NCBI RefSeq assembly: GCF_000328665.1
Contig: NC_019977.1
Span: 806,001-870,000 of the forward strand
Direction of reading: 5' to 3'
Source of the DNA: Methanomethylovorans hollandica DSM 15978
Lineage (GTDB): Archaea; Halobacteriota; Methanosarcinia; Methanosarcinales; Methanosarcinaceae
Length of the DNA: 64,000 bases
A program made the translations under genes and the position numbers. This document shows, piece after piece, positions 1-9,151 of this stretch (within the stretch, counting starts at the first letter, position 1; each line of letters starts with the position of its first letter). The notes under the pieces are model-generated. The model saw nothing but the letters and a program-made list of their open reading frames with translations. It did no database searches and had not been told where the DNA came from.

Positions 1-125
1 GTGTCATGGAGGCCATGAAAATGGAAAATGCTATTCATGCACCACACAGTGGGATTGTTAAAGAGATCTTCTTCGGGGAAGGCGATCCTGTTGCCTCCGG
101 AGATATATTGATGGCAATCGAATGA
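1..125 (+). CDS. pycB: Pyruvate carboxylase subunit B, C-terminal biotin carrier end (partial)
   Basis: Only the last 41 codons are in the window, in frame from base 3. They encode the biotinyl carrier (BCCP) domain. The biotin-accepting lysine lies in the motif EAMKMEN, followed by a typical HAPHSGIV beta-strand turn and the ending GDILMAIE. The stop (TGA) is 9 bases before the pycA start. In two-subunit archaeal pyruvate carboxylases the B subunit carries the carboxyltransferase and biotin domains and makes oxaloacetate from pyruvate with subunit A. It could in principle be the carrier of another biotin-dependent carboxylase, but the adjacent pycA and biotin ligase favour PycB. Confidence 0.85.
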   Translation, partial: VMEAMKMENAIHAPHSGIVKEIFFGEGDPVASGDILMAIE

Positions 126-134
126 GGAGATCCC

Positions 135-1625
135 ATGTTTAACAAAGTGCTCATTGCGAACAGAGGTGAAATAGCCATCCGGGCCATGAGGGCCTGCAGA
201 GAGCTGGGAGTGAAGACCGTTGCCGTATATTCTGAAGCTGATAAGAATGCCCTCTTCGCAAAGTATGCTGACGAAGCATATCTTTTAGGCCCGGCACCTT
301 CAAGCCAGAGCTATCTTAATATGGAGAAGATACTTGATGTAGCTGAGAAGACAGGTTCTGAAGCTATACACCCTGGTTATGGTTTTCTGTCGGAAAATCA
401 TGTATTTGCATCCAAATGTGAAAAAGCCGGAGTAGTTTTCATAGGTCCTCCCGCAAATGTTATCAAGAAAATGGGTAGTAAGATCGAGGCTCGTAAGACC
501 ATGAGCAAGGCAGGGGTCCCTGTAGTTCCAGGTACCGAAAATGCCATCTCTGAGGTCGACGAAGCTGCCGAGATCGCAGAAGATATTGGCTATCCGGTAA
601 TAATAAAAGCGTCTGCAGGTGGTGGCGGTATAGGAATGAAGATAGTCCATTCCAGAGAGGAATTTGCCAACGCTATCGCTTCCATTCAATCTGTTGCAAA
701 ATCTGCTTTTGGGGATCCAACTGTATTCATAGAAAAATACCTGGATGAACCCAGGCACATAGAGTTCCAGTTACTCGCTGACAGGTACGGGAATACGGTC
801 CATTGCAATGAAAGAGAATGCTCTATACAGCGCAGACATCAGAAGCTGATAGAAGAAGCTCCTTCTCCGATCATTACCGAGGAGATGCGTGAACTTATGG
901 GAGAAGCCGCTGTCAAAGGAGCAAAGTCTATAGGCTATGAAAATGCAGGCACCATGGAGTTCCTGTATTCCAAGGGAGAGTTCTATTTCCTTGAAATGAA
1001 CACGCGTCTGCAGGTAGAGCATAGTATTACAGAGCTGATAACTGGTCTTGACCTTGCTAAAAAACAACTATGCATTGCTGCTGGTGAGGAACTTGCATAC
1101 TCGCAGGAGGATATTCCTCTGTGGGGCTGGGCCATAGAATGCAGGATCAACGCTGAAGATCCTTTGAACGATTTCGCTCCTTCTCCAGGAAAGATACGCA
1201 GGTACCGTTCTTCAGGCGGGCCAGGCGTGCGTGTGGACAGCGGTGTACATATGGGATACACTATTTCCCCGTATTATGATTCGATGATCTCAAAGCTCAG
1301 TGTATGGGCGCCTACGCGTATTGAAGCTATACACAGGATGGACAGAGCACTTTATGAATACGTAGTCGTGGGAGTTGCAACTAATATACCGTTCCATAAG
1401 GCAGTGATCAGGCATGAGCAGTTCCTCAAAGGCAATCTTACAACCCATTTCATAGAGGACAATTCCATAATCAAAGATGTGGAAAGAGTTGTAAAGGAAG
1501 ATTCGGAAAAGGGAGCTACACTTGCATCTGCACTTGAGAACAAGTCGACAATGGTCGCTGCCGTCACTGCAGCTGTAGAGTCTTATATGCATGCGGCAAA
1601 GAATCAATCTAGTAATACAGAGTAA
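135..1625 (+). CDS. pycA: Pyruvate carboxylase subunit A (biotin carboxylase)
   Basis: This 496-residue protein has the full biotin carboxylase layout. The N-terminal Rossmann-like part starts [23 protein letters not shown] lies at about 79-88, and the ATP-grasp glycine loop GGGGIGM at about 162-168. The catalytic/metal motif [10 protein letters not shown] is near 287-296. The protein carboxylates biotin on PycB with ATP and bicarbonate, feeding oxaloacetate into the incomplete TCA cycle that methanogens use for biosynthesis. Length matches archaeal PycA. The start ATG is preceded by GAGGAG. It lies between pycB and biotin ligase in one transcriptional unit. The C-terminal ~40 residues are polar and variable. 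Acetyl-CoA carboxylase is an unlikely alternative in an archaeon with isoprenoid lipids. Confidence 0.93.
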   Translation: MFNKVLIANRGEIAIRAMRACRELGVKTVAVYSEADKNALFAKYADEAYLLGPAPSSQSYLNMEKILDVAEKTGSEAIHPGYGFLSENHVFASKCEKAGVVFIGPPANVIKKMGSKIEARKTMSKAGVPVVPGTENAISEVDEAAEIAEDIGYPVIIKASAGGGGIGMKIVHSREEFANAIASIQSVAKSAFGDPTVFIEKYLDEPRHIEFQLLADRYGNTVHCNERECSIQRRHQKLIEEAPSPIITEEMRELMGEAAVKGAKSIGYENAGTMEFLYSKGEFYFLEMNTRLQVEHSITELITGLDLAKKQLCIAAGEELAYSQEDIPLWGWAIECRINAEDPLNDFAPSPGKIRRYRSSGGPGVRVDSGVHMGYTISPYYDSMISKLSVWAPTRIEAIHRMDRALYEYVVVGVATNIPFHKAVIRHEQFLKGNLTTHFIEDNSIIKDVERVVKEDSEKGATLASALENKSTMVAAVTAAVESYMHAAKNQSSNTE

Positions 1626-1660
1626 ATATTCTATAGAGAGATGTTTATTGGTGGGATAAA

Positions 1661-2638
1661 GTGAGCACTAATTTAGCTGAGATCATACGGATATTGAAAG
1701 AAGCTGATGGAAAACCAGTATCAGGGGAGGAACTTGGAGAACGGTTAGGTGTTTCCAGGGCAATGGTCTGGAAGTATATAAGTTCCTTGAAGGAAGGGGG
1801 ATACGAGATCGAATCATCCCCAAAAACGGGCTATATTTTAAAGGTAGTCCCGGATATGCTTTACCCTGAAGAGATCAAAGACGGGCTAAATACCACTTTG
1901 ATAGGTAATAATATCTTTTACTTTGCAGAGTTGGAATCAACTAACAGCTTCGCTAAGGAAATGGCCAAGGAAGCAGAAGAAGGTACAGTGGTCATAGCTG
2001 AGTCCCAGAAGAAAGGACGGGGGCGGTTAGGAAGGAACTGGCAGTCACCTAAAGGAGGAGTCAATCTTTCTGTAATACTCAAACCTAATATCCCTCTTGA
2101 TCATGCAGCAAGGCTTACATTAATGACAGGACTTGCAGCAGCAAATACTATTCGGTCCCTTGGGCTCGATGCCCGTATAAAATGGCCTAATGATGTACTC
2201 ATAAAAGATAAAAAGGTATGTGGCATACTCACAGAAGTAGATGCTGAAATGGAACAGGTCGATTATATTATCATTGGGATTGGTATTAATGCCAATGTCA
2301 ATGTGGACGATTTCCCTCCGGGGATACGTGAGAATGCGACAAGCCTCCAGAAAGAACTTGGTACAGAGGTTAATAGGGTAGAATTCGTCCAAAAATTACT
2401 GTATGAAATTGAGCAACAATATATAAAGTTCAAGACACAGGAATTTTCTGCTATCCTAAGCGAATGGATCAATCTCTCAGATACTATTGGTAAGAACGTC
2501 ACCATAATGACCCCTTCGAAGATGGTTGAAGGCAAAGCTATAGGGATCACTGATACAGGAGCTATCTCTGTCAGAACAAAAGATGGGAAAAGGGTAAACC
2601 TTATTGCTGGTAGATGTGTCTATACACGTACTAGATGA
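1661..2638 (+). CDS. birA: Biotin-protein ligase with N-terminal HTH (BirA type)
   Basis: The 325-residue protein starts at a GTG. Residues 1-60 form a winged helix-turn-helix (SGEELGERLGVSRAMVWKYI), as in bifunctional BirA repressor-ligases. The catalytic domain follows, with substrate motif STN (about 93-95), the biotinyl-AMP loop GRGRLGRNW (119-127) and KWPNDV (about 179-184). The C-terminal SH3-like cap ends in RTKDGKRVNLIAGRC. It attaches biotin to the lysine of PycB just upstream, which explains the gene order pycB-pycA-birA. The HTH suggests biotin-responsive autoregulation, but I see no clear operator upstream of the cut-off pycB. It overlaps the next gene by 4 bases (ATGA). Confidence 0.92.
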   Translation: MSTNLAEIIRILKEADGKPVSGEELGERLGVSRAMVWKYISSLKEGGYEIESSPKTGYILKVVPDMLYPEEIKDGLNTTLIGNNIFYFAELESTNSFAKEMAKEAEEGTVVIAESQKKGRGRLGRNWQSPKGGVNLSVILKPNIPLDHAARLTLMTGLAAANTIRSLGLDARIKWPNDVLIKDKKVCGILTEVDAEMEQVDYIIIGIGINANVNVDDFPPGIRENATSLQKELGTEVNRVEFVQKLLYEIEQQYIKFKTQEFSAILSEWINLSDTIGKNVTIMTPSKMVEGKAIGITDTGAISVRTKDGKRVNLIAGRCVYTRTR

Positions 2639-3213
2639 GAGACTTATCCATGTGGATAGGAAAATATCTATCCGTATTGCTATTGGTTCTGATCATCTGC
2701 ACGCCGACAGGTGCTGTATTACCCGCTAAGGCTGCTCCTGTAGTGGAAGATGTACTTTTAAATGATACAAGCATATATCTTCTTGCAGGCAATACCTGGC
2801 ATTTTTATCAGGGATATAATCTTACTATAAAAAGTGTGAATCAGGAAGCTGACAGTGTATGGCTGGAACTGTCTTTGGGAAATAATATTTTGCAAAGTGT
2901 AATCCTCAGAGAAGGAGATCTTTTTATCTATAAGAAAAATGATCAGACTCTCCTGAACATAACTGTGGATACCATCTATGCTGGCGATGATGAGGAGCTT
3001 GTAGCTTTCTCACCAGTGTTCCAGTACCTGGATAGGAATCTGCCTGAACCTCTAATTCCGGAAGATGAAAATAATCAAGGGCAGAATATCAGTCTCGACG
3101 ATAATATCTCAAATGGGACAAATGGAATTGAGGGATTCAGATTGCATATGGCAGTTCCGGTTATAGTAATCATTGCTGCTTTAATGCTGTTTTTTAGAAA
3201 AAAAGATCCTTAA
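2635..3213 (+). CDS. Small secreted, membrane-anchored S-layer-like domain protein
   Basis: This 192-residue protein starts in the ATGA overlap with birA. Residues 8-33 form a signal peptide (hydrophobic run ending before AKAAP). A beta-rich domain (about 40-135) follows, with YLLAGNTWHFYQGYNLTIKSV and a LFIYKKNDQTLLNITVD strand pair. An acidic, Asn-rich linker (about 138-165) leads to a single C-terminal transmembrane helix (about 168-186) followed by RKKDP. The pattern resembles one copy of the domain duplicated in Methanosarcina S-layer proteins (DUF1608/S-layer type), but that match is by eye. Several NXT/NXS sequons fit an exported glycoprotein. Its co-transcription with biotin genes looks accidental. 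Confidence 0.6.
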   Translation: MRDLSMWIGKYLSVLLLVLIICTPTGAVLPAKAAPVVEDVLLNDTSIYLLAGNTWHFYQGYNLTIKSVNQEADSVWLELSLGNNILQSVILREGDLFIYKKNDQTLLNITVDTIYAGDDEELVAFSPVFQYLDRNLPEPLIPEDENNQGQNISLDDNISNGTNGIEGFRLHMAVPVIVIIAALMLFFRKKDP

Positions 3214-3230
3214 GAGAACAAAGGGACCTT

Positions 3231-4151
3231 TCACAATTCCAGGTCCCCGTTCTCCATAAGCACTTTCAGATCTTGAAGGCTCATCTTTCCTGTCTTTTCC
3301 AGCTTCTCTTTAGCAACTACTCTTTGTTCCTGCTGTTTCTTTTCATCTTTCACAAGCTGGACATCATTTAATTTCTCAAGATAGCTGCTCAGCTCCTCCC
3401 TTAGCTGTGAGGTCCTCTGTTTCAATGGATCAATTCTGGCTCTGAGAGGTTCTGTGACCCCGAATTTTTCCTTTATCTGAGCATGATAGAGATCCGCATC
3501 TTTGCGCATTTCATCAACTTTCTTGTATACGTCTATCATTTCCAGATGGTATTGCTGTGAAATTTGAGCCAGTTCTTTTATAGTAGATCCAATATTTTCT
3601 CCTGATCCAAACTGTTGAGACACGGCCGCATCATAGGTTTCCTGGATTTTCTTATGTACTTCATCTGCTTTCATGGCAGCTTTCAAACGTTCTTCAAGCT
3701 GTACTAACCTGCCCAAGACATCGATCTCATGATGCAGGGGTACATCTGCATTAAGGAATGTATCCAGTTCTGCAGAATATGCTTTAGAAATGATATCTAC
3801 AGTGCCTCTTGAAACCTTATTCAGTGCATCCCTTTCAGCTTTCAGTTTTCCAATTTCATCTGAAACTTGCTGGCTTGCTGATATCCTGGCATTTTTCACA
3901 TCTTTAAGCTCAGAGATCTTTGTATTAACCTCATCTCTTTTTTCTTTTAGCTCCCTGGCCCTTGCGACAATTTCCTTGACCTGGGAGTTCAAACTATCTC
4001 TTTTTTCCTTGAGTTCTCCCATATTAGTTCGGTGAAGCCGTAGTTCATTGAACAGGGACCTTAGTTCTCTCTCATCCCGCGTTATCTGGGTCCTTAGTTC
4101 ATTTACCTTTAATTTTAGATCCTTTTCTGAGATGGATGATGCATCTGTCAT
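3231..4151 (-). CDS. Archaeal coiled-coil protein (COG1340-like), second of a pair
   Basis: The 306-residue protein is almost entirely charged heptad sequence (ELRTQITRDERELRSLFNELR, LKEKRDEVNTKISELK). The coiled coils (about 8-115 and 190-285) are interrupted by a less regular middle (about 115-150, containing NADVPLHHEIDVLGRLVQLEERL). It has no signal peptide or membrane segment. The layout matches a widespread family of uncharacterised archaeal coiled-coil proteins. The start ATG overlaps the stop of the upstream gene by 4 bases and is preceded by GGAGATC, so the two are probably translationally coupled and may form a hetero-coiled-coil. Function is unknown. Confidence 0.75.
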   Translation of the reverse strand: MTDASSISEKDLKLKVNELRTQITRDERELRSLFNELRLHRTNMGELKEKRDSLNSQVKEIVARARELKEKRDEVNTKISELKDVKNARISASQQVSDEIGKLKAERDALNKVSRGTVDIISKAYSAELDTFLNADVPLHHEIDVLGRLVQLEERLKAAMKADEVHKKIQETYDAAVSQQFGSGENIGSTIKELAQISQQYHLEMIDVYKKVDEMRKDADLYHAQIKEKFGVTEPLRARIDPLKQRTSQLREELSSYLEKLNDVQLVKDEKKQQEQRVVAKEKLEKTGKMSLQDLKVLMENGDLEL

Positions 4152-4780
4152 GCTATGATCTCCTCTTCCTTTACATTTTTCAGGTTTTCCCAGTGCTTCA
4201 AAGCCTCTTTATGACTTTGTATCCTATTTTCGAGCCACGAATGCCTTGGTTTTGCTTTGTTTAACTCTTCCTCATGAAGCTTCTTATCTTCAGTCAAAGT
4301 ATTTTCTCGACCAGATATTGATATGAATTCTTCATGTGCTGCAAGTGCTTCTGCTATCTTGGACTCGATGGAAGATTTGATTTCAGAAGTTTCCCCTCCG
4401 GCCAGAAGTGACAGGATCGATGCAACAACAGCTTTTTCTTCGTCTTCAGAAGAAATTGATTTTGCCTTTATTATACTGTCGCGTATAGTGTCAACATCCT
4501 TTTGCTGCATATCCGATCCAATTAACTTTTCGAGCGTGATCTCTGCCTGATGGTAGAGTTGCTGGCGCTTTTCTTTGAGCACATCTATGCGTTCGAGCAG
4601 TTCTTCATGTTCCTTCTTAATGTTGTCGATTTCCCGGGAACAAGACGAAAATCTCGTATCCAGTTCCTCGAATTCAAAATTGTACTTCTCTAACATCCTA
4701 TTGTGTTTAAGGATCACTGCATCGATAAGACCTTCACGGCCAAGTAAAGTAACCCCTACACCATCTCCTTCGGTGGTCAT
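4148..4780 (-). CDS. Coiled-coil protein of unknown function, first of a pair
   Basis: The 210-residue protein starts at an ATG with GGAGAT about 8 bases upstream. After a short N-terminal segment (GVGVTLLGREGLIDAVILKHNRMLE) it is mostly coiled coil: residues about 25-85 and 135-200, with a helical, less charged stretch around 85-135 (SLLAGGETSEIKSSIESKIAEAL). It forms an operon with the downstream COG1340-like coiled-coil gene through an ATGA overlap. No enzymatic motif, signal peptide or membrane helix is visible. A structural or chromosome-associated role is possible but unsupported. Confidence 0.7.
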   Translation of the reverse strand: MTTEGDGVGVTLLGREGLIDAVILKHNRMLEKYNFEFEELDTRFSSCSREIDNIKKEHEELLERIDVLKEKRQQLYHQAEITLEKLIGSDMQQKDVDTIRDSIIKAKSISSEDEEKAVVASILSLLAGGETSEIKSSIESKIAEALAAHEEFISISGRENTLTEDKKLHEEELNKAKPRHSWLENRIQSHKEALKHWENLKNVKEEEIIA

Positions 4781-4851
4781 TTATTTATCTCCAACTAGAC
4801 TGTATCTAACAATATTTATTTACAATGTTATATATGTATAAGCTGGTGGTC

Positions 4852-5142
4852 TCATACTCTGAATACTTGAGCATGTGGCACACCATTTATTATTATCACA
4901 CTTTTCGGGTCTACCACGCCACAGTTGACAGCACACTGAATACACTTTTCCCCAAAAAGGTTAGCTGTGGTTGCTTTTCTGAGAGTTTTCTCAACAGTTT
5001 CTGGTCCAACCGTCTCACCATAGAAAAACTCTTCATTAACTGTTACTGTAATATTTCCCTCTTTTAAGGTCTTTCCAAGGACCTCTTTATCACATATGGC
5101 AACAACTACATTGCTGCTGGAAATATGGACCTTCATATACAT
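4852..5142 (-). CDS. DUF424 family protein
   Basis: This is a small conserved archaeal protein of 96 residues from the chosen start. It begins MYMKVHISSSNVVVAICDKEVLGKTLKEG and ends with GEKCIQCAVNCGVVDPKSVIIINGVPHAQVFRV, which contains three conserved cysteines. The pattern fits DUF424, a small archaeal family of unknown function. The ATG at 5142 was chosen because GAGG lies 8 bases upstream; an in-frame TTG at 5160 would overlap the MCM stop. The gene follows mcm closely (start 13 bases past its stop) and was probably transcribed with it, hinting at a link to DNA or RNA metabolism that is not proven. Confidence 0.75.
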   Translation of the reverse strand: MYMKVHISSSNVVVAICDKEVLGKTLKEGNITVTVNEEFFYGETVGPETVEKTLRKATTANLFGEKCIQCAVNCGVVDPKSVIIINGVPHAQVFRV

Positions 5143-5152
5143 CAATTGTTCC

Positions 5153-7243
5153 TCACACAAGTTTCACACTGTCATGATCTGGTTTCATCAGATCCCCAGA
5201 CCTGCGCATTTTTGATATCATTTCTTCTGCATGAGCTCTGTCAATGCCTTCTACAGCTGCTTCTGCATAGATCTCTTCCAGAGGCGCTTTGCCGGCCGGG
5301 TGCCTGCCACCTACCTGCCTGATGATATCCTTGAGCACTTTTATCTTATCCCTCTGGCTCTTGCTGGTACCAGATGCTATTATATCCACGTCGAAGGCAC
5401 CTGTGGACGGGTCGACACCTACCTGTTTCATGCATGAATATACTATCTTTGTTGTACGCCTTGCATCGTCCATATTAACAATGCTACTCAGACGCACTCT
5501 TGCACTTGCTTCTGCCAGTCTTACAAGCGCTTCCAGCTGTCTGGCTGTCACTGGGACCGGGGAATCCTTACCTTCTCCCATTTTACGCAGGTCCATGTAA
5601 AACTTCACCAGATGATCCCGTGCTTCCTCTTCCATCACAGGGAAAATATTCCTGCGCGAATAGGCCACATATTTTCTCATAAGGTCCGGGTCTATATCGG
5701 GAATGACTATTTCCATCTGTTCATCTACCTGTTCCTGGGTGACCTTGCTTGTAGGCATCTTTTTGCGCTGCTCGGAAAGTTCACCAGCGTAGTGGGATTT
5801 AAGGATATGTCTGGCAATACGTGTATCTTTCTCTTCGTTAGGTGTGTCCAGAAGCACGAAGATCATATCAAATCTGGACATAAGAGCTGGAGGCATATTG
5901 ATCTGCTGAGCTATGCCCTCGTACCTGTCAAAACGTCCATACTTAGGATTGGCAGCTCCAAGAAGTGCACATCGGGATTTCAGAGTGGCAAGAATACCTG
6001 CTTTTGCAATAGATACCGTCTGCTGCTCCATAGCTTCGTGAAGTGCGCTCTTGTCCTCGGAACGCATCTTGTCCATTTCATCCACTGCTGCAATACCCAT
6101 ATCTGCCATAACGAGTGCTCCTGCTTCCAGTGTCCACCGCCCATCTCCCATTTCATCCTTCACAGCAGCTGCAGTAAGGCCGCTGCTAGAGGCACTTTTT
6201 CCTGAAGCGAATACGCCTCTGGGAGCGAGCTTGACCATATAGCGAAGAAGCTGACTTTTTGCCACACCCGGATCACCCACAAACAACATGTGTATGTCGC
6301 CCCTTATTCTTGATCCGTCGGGAAGATGCTTGGGAACGCCGGAAAATAGCTGCAGAGCCAAGGCTTCCTTCACTTCTTCAAGGCCATAGATCGAAGGTGC
6401 AATGGACTGGATTATCTTGTCATATATGTGTGGATCCTGGCTCATTTCCCTTATTAGATCTTCCTCTTCGGGAGTTATCTGGAGTTCATCAAACTCTTTA
6501 TCCACATTCTCAATAGAATTCGCATCCAGTACGAGGTCATAAAAAGGAGATTTCCCTTCGCGTGTGGTACGCTGATGGGAACGCAGCACACCATTGATAA
6601 CTATCCTGTCTCCGGGTTTTACGATACCTGCAAGGTCTTCTTCCACATCCACATCAAGGCTCTGTGGCTGTGTTCCTCCTCTAAGGTTCTCCGGTGACTC
6701 CTGTATCTGCAGTTTCTGGGCATCCACAAACACGGACTGTTCCATGAGTATCTTAAAAGGTCCTCTCTTACCACATGTGTCGTTCTCACATTCCAGAGGC
6801 TCAACGAATTTCATTTCCGTTTGGGGTACAAAAGTGATATTTTCGCATCGCATGCACATAAAAGCAGCATTGATTATCTTGGGACGCACCTCTGTGGCTT
6901 TACGGATCATGCCCTCGATGGCAATAAATTTCATAAGATGCTTACTGCGCAGATCTCTTATGGGGATCTTTGAAGGGACCTTTTCGAACCTGACCTTTGC
7001 CTTATCAAGTGTTTTATCTATAGGCAGATCTATTTCCTGCAAGGCCTTGTCTGCGGATGGCATCACTTCCGAAGGTTGCTCTAAAAGCTCTGCAGCCAGT
7101 TCTCTATCGAATATCTCAAGTTTTGAAAAATCAACTGTAAGACTTCGCTGTTCAGGGTATTCGTTGGCAAGCTGAAGAATGTCGTCCCAATAGTACTGCT
7201 TGAGGAATACCTTGAATTTATCTTCCCATTTTATATCTGTCAT
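5153..7243 (-). CDS. mcm: Replicative minichromosome maintenance helicase MCM
   Basis: The 696-residue protein is the replicative hexameric helicase. The N-terminal OB-fold domain carries a zinc site formed by CMRC and a second pair in CENDTC (about 130-155). The AAA+ core has Walker A GDPGVAKSQ (about 327-335), the MCM signature with Walker B AAVDEMDKM (about 388-396), sensor GAANP and arginine finger LMSRFD (about 460). The C-terminal wHTH region ends near ISKMRRSGDLMKPD. Length is usual for archaeal MCM and there is no intein. The start ATG has only a weak GAG ribosome site. DUF424 follows directly; convergent or unrelated genes flank the pair. Confidence 0.96.
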   Translation of the reverse strand: MTDIKWEDKFKVFLKQYYWDDILQLANEYPEQRSLTVDFSKLEIFDRELAAELLEQPSEVMPSADKALQEIDLPIDKTLDKAKVRFEKVPSKIPIRDLRSKHLMKFIAIEGMIRKATEVRPKIINAAFMCMRCENITFVPQTEMKFVEPLECENDTCGKRGPFKILMEQSVFVDAQKLQIQESPENLRGGTQPQSLDVDVEEDLAGIVKPGDRIVINGVLRSHQRTTREGKSPFYDLVLDANSIENVDKEFDELQITPEEEDLIREMSQDPHIYDKIIQSIAPSIYGLEEVKEALALQLFSGVPKHLPDGSRIRGDIHMLFVGDPGVAKSQLLRYMVKLAPRGVFASGKSASSSGLTAAAVKDEMGDGRWTLEAGALVMADMGIAAVDEMDKMRSEDKSALHEAMEQQTVSIAKAGILATLKSRCALLGAANPKYGRFDRYEGIAQQINMPPALMSRFDMIFVLLDTPNEEKDTRIARHILKSHYAGELSEQRKKMPTSKVTQEQVDEQMEIVIPDIDPDLMRKYVAYSRRNIFPVMEEEARDHLVKFYMDLRKMGEGKDSPVPVTARQLEALVRLAEASARVRLSSIVNMDDARRTTKIVYSCMKQVGVDPSTGAFDVDIIASGTSKSQRDKIKVLKDIIRQVGGRHPAGKAPLEEIYAEAAVEGIDRAHAEEMISKMRRSGDLMKPDHDSVKLV

Positions 7244-7331
7244 ATTTTTCTCAAAGTTTGCTGCGCAGATCTAGTCTTGGCACCAACCCATAGTTTTTAA
7301 TTTATATCAATATTTCGTGTATGGTAGTTGA

Positions 7332-8042
7332 TCATTTTTTCAGGTCTGAAACCAAATTCTTCTGTACCCTGCGCAGGACCCCTCTTAAGGTCTGCACTTC
7401 TCTGGGTATCAGACGTGCTCTGCCGAATATCTTTTTAAGCATAAGTTCTGTCTTTTCTTTTTTATGCTCTGGGTAATCAATGTTGTCCAGGACCTGGGCA
7501 AAATGTTCCATTAAAAGCTTTGTATCAAAAGGATCAGCAAGCGGAGTTTCTCCGGGTTGGATGTCGCTTAGCTCATACAGTACCACCGCAACAGCATGTG
7601 AAAGGTTCATGACCGGGTATATTTCGGATGTGGGTATGGTAAGGATCATGTCCATCATACGCAGTTCATCTTTGGTGAAACCTTTATTTTCTCTGCCAAA
7701 AAGCAGTGCAACAGTGCCGCAAGAGCCTTGAAGATGTTGTTTCAGTTCCCTGGGAACATGCGCCGGGATACGTATGTGCTCGTCGAATTTGCTGCCGGTT
7801 ATGCCTGTGGTACCTATCAGGAGATTGGCATCTGCAACGGCATCTTCTATGCAGCTTGTTATTATTGCACCTTCGAGCACATCACGCGCATGAGAAGACA
7901 TTGCACGTGCCTCTCCTTCAAGGGGGCATGGGTTAACAAGCACAAGATCTGAAAAGCCGAAATTCTTCATTGCCCTTGCGACAGAGCCCACATTTCCCTG
8001 ATACAAAGGCTCAACGAGCACTACTTTGAAATTAAGAGACAT
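7332..8042 (-). CDS. SpoU/TrmH-superfamily RNA 2'-O-methyltransferase (TrmJ-like)
   Basis: The product has 236 residues from the start at 8042. It shows the SPOUT trefoil-knot motifs: VVLVEPLYQGNVGSVARAMKNFG (motif 1, about 7-29), LLFGRENKGFT (motif 2) and IYPVMNLSHAVAVVLYEL (motif 3, containing the conserved NLSHAVAV). This arrangement is typical of TrmJ, which methylates the ribose of tRNA position 32 in archaea. The C-terminal helical tail (KKIFGRARLIPREVQTLRGVLRRVQ) also fits TrmJ. I chose the ATG at 8042, preceded by AAGGA, because a TATA-like TTATATAAT lies at 8086-8094, inside the longer reading frame. Confidence 0.85.
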   Translation of the reverse strand: MSLNFKVVLVEPLYQGNVGSVARAMKNFGFSDLVLVNPCPLEGEARAMSSHARDVLEGAIITSCIEDAVADANLLIGTTGITGSKFDEHIRIPAHVPRELKQHLQGSCGTVALLFGRENKGFTKDELRMMDMILTIPTSEIYPVMNLSHAVAVVLYELSDIQPGETPLADPFDTKLLMEHFAQVLDNIDYPEHKKEKTELMLKKIFGRARLIPREVQTLRGVLRRVQKNLVSDLKK

Positions 8043-8084
8043 GATATATCCTTGATGTTTTTGGAAGCTTATAGGTGTCTGCAG

Positions 8085-8094
8085 ATTATATAAG
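8085..8094 (-). promoter_or_regulatory. TATA-like promoter of the RNA methyltransferase gene
   Basis: Read on the minus strand the element is CTTATATAAT. It lies about 45 bases before the chosen ATG (8042), so transcription would start about 20 bases upstream of the ATG. The placement also argues against the longer open frame reaching 8108. Confidence 0.5.
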
Positions 8095-8326
8095 GCTGAT
8101 TGTGACACGTATTTGTAAATTGTAAATGATACACTCTTTAATGTCAGGAGTTGGTTAATAATTTAAGTGTTTATTCTATCATGGACGATCTCATAAAAGG
8201 ATAAAAAAGAATATATGAATTTGCAAGGGCTGACATTTTTCATTCAGGTGATCTCGGTGCATGGGAAGTGACTTAATATTTAAGGGCGAATGAAAATTGA
8301 ATAATCCTTCCTCTCAGAGGCTTTCC

Positions 8327-9022
8327 ATGAACATTGAACATTTTACACCATCTATTGTTACAGCAGGACAAGTTTCTGACTTGTGGGAAGAAAATGATGT
8401 TGTCATTTTCATTATCGAGATGAAAGACTATCCATTAGCTGATGCAGACCATCTCAGTGAGGCGGAAAAGATGCATCTGAATATGCTTAGAACAGAATAT
8501 TTCAGACACAGATTTATTATATCGAGGCTTGTCTTAAAATCTCTGGCTGCGACTATCAAAGAAAGATCCTGGTCCGATATCGTTACGTGTAAGGATGAAA
8601 ATGGACGGGTCCATGTATGCGGTCATAATGATCTCAACGTCTGTATCTCCTATAGTGAGGATATACTTGCGCTTGCTTTATCTAAAATAGAGGTTGGGAT
8701 CGACATAGAGGTCATAAGGTCACGCTCGGTTGCAAGCATTTCAAAATCAATTGATATTCCAAAGTCAATAGATAGAACGTTGTCTGGCATCATTTCCTCT
8801 GCAAAAGTTCCTGATTTTCTTGTCATGTGGACTTTGAAAGAAGCTTATTGCAAACTCTCAAATGAAACGATGTTCTCCAGTTTAGCCAGGAAACTGGACC
8901 TAGCCGGTCTGTATCACTCAAGTTATTGTATAAAAAATACATACTTGCTTGCTGCCGTTAGCGGATCTCATCCATGCAAGGTTGAGATAGTTTTTCTTCA
9001 AAAGATCGATTTTTTAAGCTGA
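8327..9022 (+). CDS. Sfp-type 4'-phosphopantetheinyl transferase homologue
   Basis: This 231-residue protein has the two-domain Sfp layout. The N-terminal half contains YFRHRFIISRLVLKSL (about 58-72), matching the family's R-x-SR-x-x-L region. A SHS-like motif follows in LNVCISYSEDILALAL (about 103-118), then the Mg-binding VGIDIE (about 123-128) and WTLKEAYCK (about 168-176). GID and WTxKE are 41 residues apart, within the 40-45 expected. The histidine of SHS is Tyr here. Such enzymes load phosphopantetheine onto acyl or peptidyl carrier proteins, but no carrier, NRPS or PKS gene is in the window. The ATG at 8327 was chosen for the AGAGG 7 bases upstream rather than the TTG at 8297. Confidence 0.75.
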   Translation: MNIEHFTPSIVTAGQVSDLWEENDVVIFIIEMKDYPLADADHLSEAEKMHLNMLRTEYFRHRFIISRLVLKSLAATIKERSWSDIVTCKDENGRVHVCGHNDLNVCISYSEDILALALSKIEVGIDIEVIRSRSVASISKSIDIPKSIDRTLSGIISSAKVPDFLVMWTLKEAYCKLSNETMFSSLARKLDLAGLYHSSYCIKNTYLLAAVSGSHPCKVEIVFLQKIDFLS

Positions 9023-9151
9023 GGAATCAATAAACTATTCTCAGTTCCAATATATATACAAATTCCAAATTGAGTAAGCTTTTTCCCGAGGTAAGGTGCG
9101 ATCATCTGTATAAAAATAGTCTTTAAGTAAAATATATCTACTTAATTAAAG

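Noticed and set aside
300-758. 152-codon minus-strand open frame inside pycA
   Set aside because: It lies wholly antisense to a strongly conserved coding sequence and has no family features or ribosome site.
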